In this document: in pieces, positions 13,862 to 20,504 of the stretch | How the letters are laid out: the number at the start of each line of letters is the position of its first letter | Numbering within the stretch: the stretch's first letter is position 1 | DNA from: Myxococcales bacterium | Lineage (GTDB): Bacteria; Myxococcota_A; Polyangia; Polyangiales; Houyiibacteriaceae | NCBI GenBank assembly: GCA_009992505.1 | Contig: JAACVI010000074.1 | Span: 1 to 33,062, forward strand | Reading direction: 5' to 3' | Length of the DNA: 33,062 bases | The notes under the pieces: generated by a model | Told to the model about the DNA's origin: nothing | Database searches by the model: none | Seen by the model: the letters and a program-made list of their open reading frames with translations, nothing else | Program-made: the position numbers and the translations under genes

Positions 13862-16800
13862 ATGAATCAAACGACGAAGTCCGTGGCGTGGATCGCCTTC
13901 CTCGGCGCCACCTTGACCGCCTGCGGTGGCGGTAGCCCAGCCGGCGAGGACGCCGGGGCGGACGCCGCACGCACGGACGCGAGCAGTCACACCGACGCCA
14001 GCTGTGCGTGCGAGATGGACGAGGACTGCGACGACGGCATCTTCTGCAACGGAGTCGAGGTCTGCGACCCGGGAGGAGCCGGCGCCGACTCCTGCGGCTG
14101 CGTCGCGGGCAGGAGCCCGTGCACCACCGCCGAGACCTGCCGCGAGGAGCGCCGGAGCTGCGGCGACGACTGCGTCGACACCGACGGAGACGGACACGCG
14201 CCCATCTTCTGCGGCGGGGACGACTGCGACGACACGGACCCGAACCGCTACCCGGGCAACCTCGAGCTCTGCGACGACGCGGCCCACGACGAAGACTGCG
14301 ACCCCACCACCTTCGGTGACCGGGACGCGGACATGGACGGCTACCCGGACGCCCAGTGCTGCAACCTGAACGCGCTCGGAGAGCGCCTCTGCGGCAGCGA
14401 CTGCAACGACGGCGCCGCCGAGATCCACCCCACCGTCGCCGACGGCTGCGACGGCATCGACAACGACTGCGACGGACGCATCGACGAGGATCCGACGCTC
14501 ACCTTCTACCGCGACGTCGACGGAGACGGCTTCGGCCTCACGACGGAGACGGTGACCGCCTGCTCCGCGCCACCCGGCTGGGCCGTCAGCCCCGGCGACT
14601 GCGACGACACGACTCGCGCGATGAACCCCTCCGCGCCTGACACCTGCAACGGCATCGACGACGACTGTGACGGCGCCGTCGATCCGGGCTGCGGCTGCGT
14701 CGACGGTGAAGAGCGCGACTGCGGACCGCCCGAGCCCGTGCTCGGCAGCTGCCGACGCGGGGTGCAGCGCTGCGTGGCGGGCGGCTGGGCCGCCTCCTGT
14801 CCCGGTGCCGTGATGCCGACGACGGAGGTGTGCAACGGCCTCGACGACGACTGCGATGGCACGCTGGACGACGGCGCGAGCATGGTCTGCGCCCTGGGCA
14901 GCTCCCACGCGGGGACGGGCGCTTTCGGCAGCTGCGCCGACGTGGCCGGGTACTACGCCTGCGCGGGCGACTGCCGCAGCGAGCTCTTCTTCGCCACGCC
15001 TCCACCGGAGAGCTGCAACGGCCTGGACGACGACTGTGACGGCGTGCCCGACGATCCCTTTGCCTGCCTGCAGAGCTCGACGGGCAACGCCTGCCTGACG
15101 AGCTGTGGCACGGTCGGCACCTTCGCCTGCGGCGCGGACTGTCTCCCCGGGCCGTGCACGGCGCCCGAGGTCTGCAACGGCTGCGACGACGACGGCGACG
15201 GAGCGGTCGACGAGGGTACACAGGTCGACTGCTGGGCCGACGCCGACGACGACGGCTTCGCCGCTCTGGGCGCGGACCAACGCGCCTTCTGCCGCGTGGC
15301 GGGACGTGACCCCGTGAGCGGATGCCCGGTGGGCTTCAGCGACCTGGATCCGGCGGGCGCCGCGGGCAGCGACTGCGACGACAGCGACGCGGGTCGGAAT
15401 CCCGGCCTGGCGGAGCGCTGCGATGGCGTCGACCAGGACTGCGACGGCGTGGTCGACGACGGAGCCTCCGCCGAGTGCGTGCGGCCTTCGACCTACGCCG
15501 CCTGCCTCGCCGGGCGGTGCGTGGTGGTGGGCTGCGGGCTGGGCGCCGACGATTGCGACGGTGACGCTTCCACGGGCTGCGAGACCGCGACGGCGGCCTC
15601 CGTGAGTGACTGCGGCTCCTGTGGCGTGCAATGCAGCGGAGGCATGGTCTGCTCCAGCGGCGGGTGCACGGATCACGTGGTGCAGATCAGCGCCGGAAGT
15701 CGTCAGACGTGCGGCTTGCGCGAGGGCGGAGAGCTGAGTTGCTGGGGGTACGGGCTTGGTGGCAGCCATCTCGTACCGGCGAACCAGCGCACGTATGGCG
15801 GAACTGTCGCCACCGAGGTCTCGATAGGCTGGGACCACCTCTGTATGCGTAAGAGCACGGGCGAGGTCTTGTGCGTGTTCGGCAACGGTCGAGGACAGCT
15901 CGGTAACGGGACCACGAGCCCCGGGGTTCGCGGGCGGGTCCTGGGTCTCGCGGACGCGGTGGAGGTCAGCGCCGGACACGAGGTCTCCTGCGCGCGCCGC
16001 GCCACCGGCGAGGTGGTCTGTTGGGGCGCGAACGATCGCGGACAGCTCGGCGACGGAACCACCACCGACAGCCTCGTCCCCGTAGCGGTCTCCGGGCTCA
16101 ACGACGCCGTCGAGATCGACGTCGGTGACGGGCATGCTTGCGCGCGCCGCGCCACGGGCCGGGTGGTCTGCTGGGGAGCGAATGACCGCGGTCAGCTCGG
16201 CGACGGAACCACCACCGACAGCTCCGTCCCCGTGTCCGTGCCGTGGCCGACGGACGGGGTCAGCATCGGAGCGTCGCTCGGCTTCAGCTGTGCGGTCAGC
16301 GCCAGCGGCCAGACTCGGTGCTGGGGCAAGAACGACGTGGGCCAGCTCGGCGACGGAACGACGAGCGATAGCCTCGTCCCCGTCTGGGTGAACGGCGCGA
16401 ACGCGCTCGAGATCACTCTGGGGCAGACTCACGCCTGCATCCGCGAAGACAGGGACTTCGTCTCCTGCTGGGGGGGCAACAACCGCGGTCAGCTGGGCGA
16501 TGGCACGACCGTCGACCGTCCGACCGCCGCTCGGGTTCCGGGCCTGTACCGAGTGCTCGAGATCGACGCTGGCGATACTCACACCTGCGCCCGGCGCCCG
16601 GGTGGTGTCGTCAGCTGCTGGGGCTTCAACCTCTACGGACAGCTCGGGGACGGATCAGAAACGAGCCGCCCTATCCCCACGCAGGTCGTGGGCATGGGCG
16701 AGGTGATCGACATGGGTGGAGAGGCCTTCCATTCCTGCGTACTCCACGCCACGGGCAACGCCGAATGTTGGGGCAACCCCGTGCACGGCGTGTTGGGCGA

Positions 16801-17725
16801 AGGAACGTGGCCCTCGACCCTAGGCGTCCGCGTGGCGGTCGTAGGGCTGACGGACGGCGTGAGCCTCATGGTAGGCCGGAGCCACAATTGTGCGGTCCAG
16901 GCCGGAGGCGGGGTGAGCTGCTGGGGGTTCAACTACACAGGACAGCTCGGGGTCGACACCGTCACGGAGAGCTTGACGGCGCTGTCGGTTCCTGGGGTGA
17001 CGGGCGCCGTCGACGGCTCCGCCGGCTGGGGACACACCTGCGTTCGCCTCGACACTGGCGAGGTCTCCTGCTGGGGTAACAACGGCTATGGCCAGCTGGG
17101 CCGCGGCACGAGGTCCCAGGAGCTGCCTGGTCTCGTCCCCGGCCTCGCCGGCGTCGTCCAGGTGGCGGCGGAGGAGGACTATAGCTGCGCGCGTCGCGTG
17201 GACGGTGACGTCTGGTGTTGGGGCAACGCACCGAGCCTCTCCGCGCTCGTGCCCACGCAGGTCCCGGGCTTGAACGACATCGTCGGTCTGGCGGCGGGCC
17301 TCACCCACGTCTGCGCCCTGCGCGCCACGGGAGAGGTGCGGTGTTGGGGCACGAACGCCCATGGAGAGCTGGGCGACGGCTCCGAAACGAATCGCTCGTC
17401 GCCCATCCCGGTGCGTGGGCTGACGGACGCGGTGGCCATCATGGCCGGCATCGATCACAGCTGCGCTCTGCGCGCCACCGGCGGGGTCGTGTGCTGGGGC
17501 AGCAATCAGTTTGGCCAGATCGGCGACGGGGGTTCGGTGGACCGTCTGGTCCCCGTGCCAGTGGTCGATCTCGGCGCCGTCGATCGCATCTCGGGCGCGG
17601 GCTACGGCACGTGTGCGCACGAACTCATCGGCAACGTGCGCTGCTGGGGTAGGAACAACTGGAGTCAGGTCGGCGATGGAGGCACGACCGACCGCTCGAC
17701 TCCCGTGCTGCTGGTCGGCCTGTGA
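13862..17725 (+). CDS. giant lipoprotein: MopE-type motifs plus 14 RCC1 units
   Basis: 1287 aa. A lipoprotein signal (LTAC, Cys21) is followed by a GGG/Asp/Ala/Thr-rich tether. Residues about 45-600 are Cys/Asp-rich, with six copies of a MopE-type putative metal-binding motif (for example CDGIDNDCDGRIDED and CNGLDDDCDGTLDDG) and DxDGDGF segments, ending in one DCDGD...GCE...CGSCG unit. From about residue 606 to the end are 14 RCC1-type units of 45-52 residues (pattern HxCAxRxxGxVxCWGxNxxGQLGDGTxxD), two Cys each. Fourteen fits two seven-bladed propellers. It is probably outer-membrane-anchored and surface-facing; ligand unknown. Its paralogue lies at 23111-27445. A hairpin with a T-rich 3' arm follows the stop. 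Confidence 0.95.
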   Translation: MNQTTKSVAWIAFLGATLTACGGGSPAGEDAGADAARTDASSHTDASCACEMDEDCDDGIFCNGVEVCDPGGAGADSCGCVAGRSPCTTAETCREERRSCGDDCVDTDGDGHAPIFCGGDDCDDTDPNRYPGNLELCDDAAHDEDCDPTTFGDRDADMDGYPDAQCCNLNALGERLCGSDCNDGAAEIHPTVADGCDGIDNDCDGRIDEDPTLTFYRDVDGDGFGLTTETVTACSAPPGWAVSPGDCDDTTRAMNPSAPDTCNGIDDDCDGAVDPGCGCVDGEERDCGPPEPVLGSCRRGVQRCVAGGWAASCPGAVMPTTEVCNGLDDDCDGTLDDGASMVCALGSSHAGTGAFGSCADVAGYYACAGDCRSELFFATPPPESCNGLDDDCDGVPDDPFACLQSSTGNACLTSCGTVGTFACGADCLPGPCTAPEVCNGCDDDGDGAVDEGTQVDCWADADDDGFAALGADQRAFCRVAGRDPVSGCPVGFSDLDPAGAAGSDCDDSDAGRNPGLAERCDGVDQDCDGVVDDGASAECVRPSTYAACLAGRCVVVGCGLGADDCDGDASTGCETATAASVSDCGSCGVQCSGGMVCSSGGCTDHVVQISAGSRQTCGLREGGELSCWGYGLGGSHLVPANQRTYGGTVATEVSIGWDHLCMRKSTGEVLCVFGNGRGQLGNGTTSPGVRGRVLGLADAVEVSAGHEVSCARRATGEVVCWGANDRGQLGDGTTTDSLVPVAVSGLNDAVEIDVGDGHACARRATGRVVCWGANDRGQLGDGTTTDSSVPVSVPWPTDGVSIGASLGFSCAVSASGQTRCWGKNDVGQLGDGTTSDSLVPVWVNGANALEITLGQTHACIREDRDFVSCWGGNNRGQLGDGTTVDRPTAARVPGLYRVLEIDAGDTHTCARRPGGVVSCWGFNLYGQLGDGSETSRPIPTQVVGMGEVIDMGGEAFHSCVLHATGNAECWGNPVHGVLGEGTWPSTLGVRVAVVGLTDGVSLMVGRSHNCAVQAGGGVSCWGFNYTGQLGVDTVTESLTALSVPGVTGAVDGSAGWGHTCVRLDTGEVSCWGNNGYGQLGRGTRSQELPGLVPGLAGVVQVAAEEDYSCARRVDGDVWCWGNAPSLSALVPTQVPGLNDIVGLAAGLTHVCALRATGEVRCWGTNAHGELGDGSETNRSSPIPVRGLTDAVAIMAGIDHSCALRATGGVVCWGSNQFGQIGDGGSVDRLVPVPVVDLGAVDRISGAGYGTCAHELIGNVRCWGRNNWSQVGDGGTTDRSTPVLLVGL
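15991..16440 (+). repeat. three RCC1 units with an exact 150-bp DNA period
   Basis: Units at 15991, 16141 and 16291 keep an exact 150-bp period. The first two share long identical DNA, including 30 nt at 16043-16072 and 16193-16222; the third is close. The other RCC1 units of this gene are clearly more diverged, which suggests recent duplication or gene conversion. Confidence 0.75.
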
Positions 17726-17749
17726 ACACCACGGGCCTCTGAAGGCGGC

Positions 17750-17771
17750 GAAGAAGCCGGGCGGTTTCTTT
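17750..17771 (+). terminator. intrinsic terminator-like hairpin after the 14-RCC1 gene
   Basis: GAAGAAGCC-GGGC-GGTTTCTTT forms a 9-bp stem (two G-T pairs) with a 4-nt loop and a T-rich 3' arm, 24 nt after the stop. It is one of the few terminator-like sites in the window with a T-rich side. Confidence 0.5.
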
Positions 17772-17775
17772 GCGT

Positions 17776-17791
17776 GCCGGCCGCAGCCGGC
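17776..17791 (+). other. hairpin next to the murJ start
   Basis: GCCGGC-CGCA-GCCGGC, a perfect 6-bp stem, ends 13 nt before the murJ ATG and overlaps the only Shine-Dalgarno-like stretch (GGCGGA). It could limit ribosome access or be part of the preceding terminator. Confidence 0.35.
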
Positions 17792-17804
17792 GGATGCTCG
17801 GCCC

Positions 17805-19400
17805 ATGTCCGAGTCCGGCACGGAGAAGGGCGCGATTGCGCGCCGAGCGGGCCTCGTCGCCGCGGGCACGCTGACCTCCCGCATCCTGGGCGCCGCGCGC
17901 GACGCGGTGGTCGCCATGCTCTTCCCCGTCGCCGCCACCGACATGTTCTGGATGGCGTTCACCATCCCGAACGCGCTGCGCGTGCTGCTGGGCGAGGGCG
18001 CCGTCGCGGGCGCCTTCGTGCCCGTCTTCTCCGAGGTGCGCGAGAAGGAGGGCTTCGACGCGGCCGCGCGCTTCCAGTCGAAGCTGGTCGCGGCCATGGG
18101 CCTCGTGCTCTTCGTCGTCACGCTCCTGGGCATCGCGTTCTCGCCCGCCTTCGTCGAGCTCTACGCGGCCGGCTTCCACGACATCCCAGGCCGCTTCGAG
18201 TCCACGGTGGCGCTGACCCGCGCCGTCTTCCCCTACATCTTCCTGATGGGCCTGGCGTCCCTGGCCACCGGCGCGCTGAACGCCGTGCGTCGCTTCGCCG
18301 CGCCCGCCTTCGCGCCCGCGCTGCTCAACGTCGCGCTGATCGCTTCGGCCTTCGCCCTCGCTCCCGCGGCCATCGCCTTCGGTCTGCCCGGTGTGGGCGC
18401 GCTGGCTCTGGGCGCGCTCATCGGAGGCGCGCTGCAGCTCCTGGCGCAGCTGCCCTCCCTGCGCGCCGCCGGCCTCTTGCTGCGGCCACGCCTCGATCTG
18501 CGCGACCCCTGGGTGCGCAAAGCCTTCCGGCTGATGCTCCCGCTCTTGATGGGCCTGGGCGTCTACCAGTTGAACATCATGCTGACGCGTCAGCTCGCGT
18601 CCTTCTTGCCGGAGGGCTCGGTGAGCTACCTCTACTACGGTCAGCGCCTGGTGGAGATCCCGCAGGGGATGTTCGCCCTGGCCATCGCCTCCGCCGCGCT
18701 ACCGACGCTCTCGACCCTGCGCGCCCGGGGCGACGACGAGAAGGTGAAGCAGGTCTTCCGCTACGGCCTCGGCCTCTCACTCTTCGTGGCCATCCCTTCG
18801 GCGGTGGGCCTCGCGAGCCTGGCGACGCCCGTCGTCTCCGTGATCCTGGGCCGTGGGCACTTCACGCCCGAGCAAGTCGAGCTGACGTCGCAGTCCCTGC
18901 TCTGGATGGCCGCAGGCATCTGGTCCGTCGCCTCCGTGCGCACGATCGTCCCGATGTTCTACGCCTACAACGACACACGCACGCCGGTCATCGGCTCGGC
19001 CGTGAACCTCGTGGTCTTCGGCATCGTCGCCTTCACGACCATGGGTCCCTACAAGCACGTCGGGCTCGCCATGGCCGTGACCGCAGCCTCCATCGCGCAG
19101 CTCTTCACGCTGATCGGGCTCTTGCGTCAGCGCGCCGGCCGCCTCGGTCTGAAGGAGCTCGCGTCGAGCACCGCCCGCGTCCTGCTCGCGAGCCTGCTCA
19201 TGGTCGGCGTGATCTGGGGCTCGCTGCACGTCCTGCCCTTCGACGGCCACGCTCGGCTCACGCCGCGCTTGATCTCGCTGCTGGTGGCCCTGGGCGCCGG
19301 CACCGCGACCTACGCCTTCTGCGCCTGGGCCCTGAAGGTCCCGGAGCTGCGCGCGCTGACGGGCGCCATCTCGCGCCGGCTCCGACGCGGACGAAGCTAG
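17805..19400 (+). CDS. murJ: lipid II flippase MurJ
   Basis: 531 aa, about 14 membrane helices. MurJ flips undecaprenyl-linked peptidoglycan precursor across the inner membrane. The N terminus has the family block SRILGAARDAVVAMLF followed by FTIPNALRVLLGEGAVAGAFVPVF. Later blocks are ALNAVRRFAAPAFAPALLN and SVSYLYYGQRLVEIPQGMF...ASAALPTLS, all typical of MurJ/MviN. ATG 17805 is chosen because the frame further left reads through the preceding gene's end and is not membrane-like. Spacing to the previous stop is 79 nt with a terminator-like hairpin between, so it may have its own promoter, but none is clear. Confidence 0.95.
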   Translation: MSESGTEKGAIARRAGLVAAGTLTSRILGAARDAVVAMLFPVAATDMFWMAFTIPNALRVLLGEGAVAGAFVPVFSEVREKEGFDAAARFQSKLVAAMGLVLFVVTLLGIAFSPAFVELYAAGFHDIPGRFESTVALTRAVFPYIFLMGLASLATGALNAVRRFAAPAFAPALLNVALIASAFALAPAAIAFGLPGVGALALGALIGGALQLLAQLPSLRAAGLLLRPRLDLRDPWVRKAFRLMLPLLMGLGVYQLNIMLTRQLASFLPEGSVSYLYYGQRLVEIPQGMFALAIASAALPTLSTLRARGDDEKVKQVFRYGLGLSLFVAIPSAVGLASLATPVVSVILGRGHFTPEQVELTSQSLLWMAAGIWSVASVRTIVPMFYAYNDTRTPVIGSAVNLVVFGIVAFTTMGPYKHVGLAMAVTAASIAQLFTLIGLLRQRAGRLGLKELASSTARVLLASLLMVGVIWGSLHVLPFDGHARLTPRLISLLVALGAGTATYAFCAWALKVPELRALTGAISRRLRRGRS

Positions 19401-19443
19401 ACCGTCGCACCACCGTTCCTGGTGATCGTCGCAGGCTTGATCG

Positions 19444-19471
19444 AAAGAGACGCCCGGGCGGGTCGCTCTTT
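19444..19471 (+). terminator. possible murJ terminator
   Basis: AAAGAG (19444-19449) pairs with CTCTTT (19466-19471) around a perfect palindrome CGCCCGGGCG (19451-19460), about 45 nt after the murJ stop. The 3' arm is T-rich but there is no further T-run. Confidence 0.35.
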
Positions 19472-19511
19472 GGGGCGACAGCAGGATCACATCGGCAGGC
19501 CACAGCGGCGA

Positions 19512-19540
19512 GGGACAAGCCCTGATCATTGATCACAAGT
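19512..19540 (+). repeat. left inverted repeat of the 0.9-kb unit
   Basis: Starts GGGACAAGCCCTGA and ends GATCACAAGT. It matches the reverse complement of 20376-20404 at 20 of 29 positions, including eight consecutive at the inner end. Confidence 0.55.
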
Positions 19541-19825
19541 CCGTCTGGCACAGCCTTGGACACGAAAGCCGCCCGGGAGGGTCGCGCTCCGGGGGACGGC
19601 GGCCTTGCCCATGCGAGCGCTGGTCTGCGGGCCCAGCCCAGGCCGATCCGCGGCTTGCCTTCTCGCCACCTCGGTCGCGCTACCGACGTGCCGCTCGGTC
19701 GGCGCCTGCGAGGGCGCTCGCGGCTCGACCCCGTCTGAGCCCGCAGACCCCGGGGCGGACTCGGCCCAATTGAGCGGCGCACGAGGCGCGGCGAGAAGGA
19801 GACGCGCTGATGGCCTAGCGCGTCG

Positions 19826-19841
19826 CGCGGACCGGTCCGCG
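19826..19841. other. 16-bp perfect palindrome after the four-helix-bundle gene
   Basis: CGCGGACCGGTCCGCG, 34 nt beyond the minus-strand stop at 19876. It could fold as a 6-bp stem with a CCGG loop and act as a terminator, or be a protein-binding dyad. Confidence 0.4.
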
Positions 19842-19875
19842 GGATGCGCACGTCCACGGCTCGCCCGGCCGGCGA

Positions 19876-20253
19876 TCACTGTCGCGGCCGGAGCAGTCGG
19901 TACGTCATCGCCGCGACGCGATCCACGAGCGCGAGGGCGTCTGCGGTCGCATCGGCGGCGACGTAGCCCCAGCTGCGCGCGATGCGCTGACACGCGCGCG
20001 TCTCGTAGGCGGAGCCGAGCGCGGACTCGTGTCGAAGCCGCCGATGGCCTCCGTGGTGTCCGGCGGACTCGGCCAGATTGAGCGTCACGCTCTGCGCCGC
20101 TCGCCGCAGCTGGTCTGCGAGGGATCGATCGTGTTTCGCCACGCCTCGCAACAGCGGCGCGAGGTGATCGAGCATCTCGTGCGAGAGCTCCAGAGCGAGA
20201 AGGGGTTGGTTCGTTCGCACTGGAAGGCGAACTTCCAGCACGGACACCGACAT
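19876..20253 (-). CDS. four-helix bundle protein (23S rRNA IVP-like)
   Basis: 125 aa from the ATG at 20253. Typical family features: an N-terminal helix LALELSHEMLDHLAPLLRGV, then DRSLADQLRRAAQSVTLNLAES and SALGSAYETRACQRIARSWGYV, ending in a Leu/Ala helix. This matches the small four-helix bundle family (TIGR02436/PF05635) first seen in 23S rRNA intervening sequences; its role is unknown. The frame stays open to a TTG at 20400 through a 12-bp repeat array that would encode (Ser-Val)n. The array supplies a GTG every six bases, so the start cannot be settled. ATG 20253 gives the usual family length. It lies inside an inverted-repeat-bounded unit. Confidence 0.75.
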   Translation of the reverse strand: MSVSVLEVRLPVRTNQPLLALELSHEMLDHLAPLLRGVAKHDRSLADQLRRAAQSVTLNLAESAGHHGGHRRLRHESALGSAYETRACQRIARSWGYVAADATADALALVDRVAAMTYRLLRPRQ

Positions 20254-20350
20254 GGACACCGACACGGACACCGACACGGACACCGACACGGACACCGACA
20301 CGGACACCGACACGGACACCGACACGGACACCGACACGGACACCGACACG
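20243..20350. repeat. 12-bp tandem array, 9 copies
   Basis: Nine contiguous units of GACACCGACACG (the first ends in ATG instead of ACG). Frames give (Asp-Thr)n or (His-Gly-His-Arg)n on the + strand and (Ser-Val)n or Val-Gly-Val-Arg on the - strand. The copies are almost identical, so the array is young and probably length-variable. It covers the 5' region of the four-helix-bundle gene. Confidence 0.95.
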
Positions 20351-20375
20351 GACGATGAGCTCTGCTTGCGATCGC

Positions 20376-20404
20376 ACTTGTGACCGATCTTCAGGGACAA
20401 GCCC
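20376..20404 (-). repeat. right inverted repeat of the 0.9-kb unit
   Basis: Read on the minus strand it starts GGGCTTGTCCCTGA and ends GGTCACAAGT. Partner of 19512-19540. Confidence 0.55.
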
Positions 20405-20477
20405 CCGCCTACGTCCAGAGCCCGAGGACCCGTACCGGACCGTGGAGACGTGTTGGGCGGATCGTGCAGATCGGTAG

Positions 20478-20498
20478 GGCGGGGGCTCGTGCCCCGCC
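20478..20498 (-). terminator. hairpin after the DUF4139-OmpA lipoprotein gene
   Basis: GGCGGGG / CCCCGCC, a perfect 7-bp stem with a 7-nt loop, begins six bases beyond the minus-strand stop at 20505. There is no T-tract. Confidence 0.45.
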
Positions 20499-20504
20499 GA
20501 GGCG

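Larger units (their letters stand above)
19401..19875. other. 475-bp stretch without a convincing gene
   Basis: Between murJ and the four-helix-bundle gene the only long frames are Arg/Pro/Ser-rich on both strands and look like shadows. What is visible is a hairpin after murJ, the left inverted repeat of the unit described below (19512-19540), a long imperfect stem (GCCGCC 19568-19573 with GGCGGC 19598-19603, and inner GGAG 19576-19579 with CTCC 19587-19590), and the palindrome at 19826-19841. Confidence 0.6.
19511..20404. mobile_element. putative inverted-repeat-bounded unit with a four-helix-bundle gene
   Basis: A left end at 19512-19540 and a right end at 20376-20404 form a 29-bp imperfect inverted repeat: 20 of 29 positions match without gaps. 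Both ends, read inward, share GGG-N5-CCCTGA and TCACAAGT; the five unmatched central bases are ACAAG on one side and CTTGT on the other, i.e. the same sequence flipped. The unit contains the four-helix-bundle gene, the 12-bp array and several hairpins, but no transposase. I see no target-site duplication. A non-autonomous or degraded element is an inference. Confidence 0.35.

Noticed and set aside
19876-20253. Accessory variability protein (bAvd) of a diversity-generating retroelement
   Set aside because: Same general fold class, but no reverse transcriptase or template/variable repeats in the window.
20243-20350. CRISPR-like or iteron origin
   Set aside because: Contiguous 12-bp units of low complexity; no rep gene, no DnaA boxes seen.
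19526-20377. 283-codon minus frame starting with Val-Gly-Val-Arg repeats
   Set aside because: Arg/Pro/Ala/Ser-rich shadow of the array and of GC-rich DNA; overlaps the four-helix-bundle gene in another frame.
20252-20383. + strand lipoprotein fragment with an (Asp-Thr)n tether ending DDELCLRSHL
   Set aside because: Only 43 codons, almost all satellite; no signal peptide or domain. The opposite strand has a recognisable family. Kept as a remark only.
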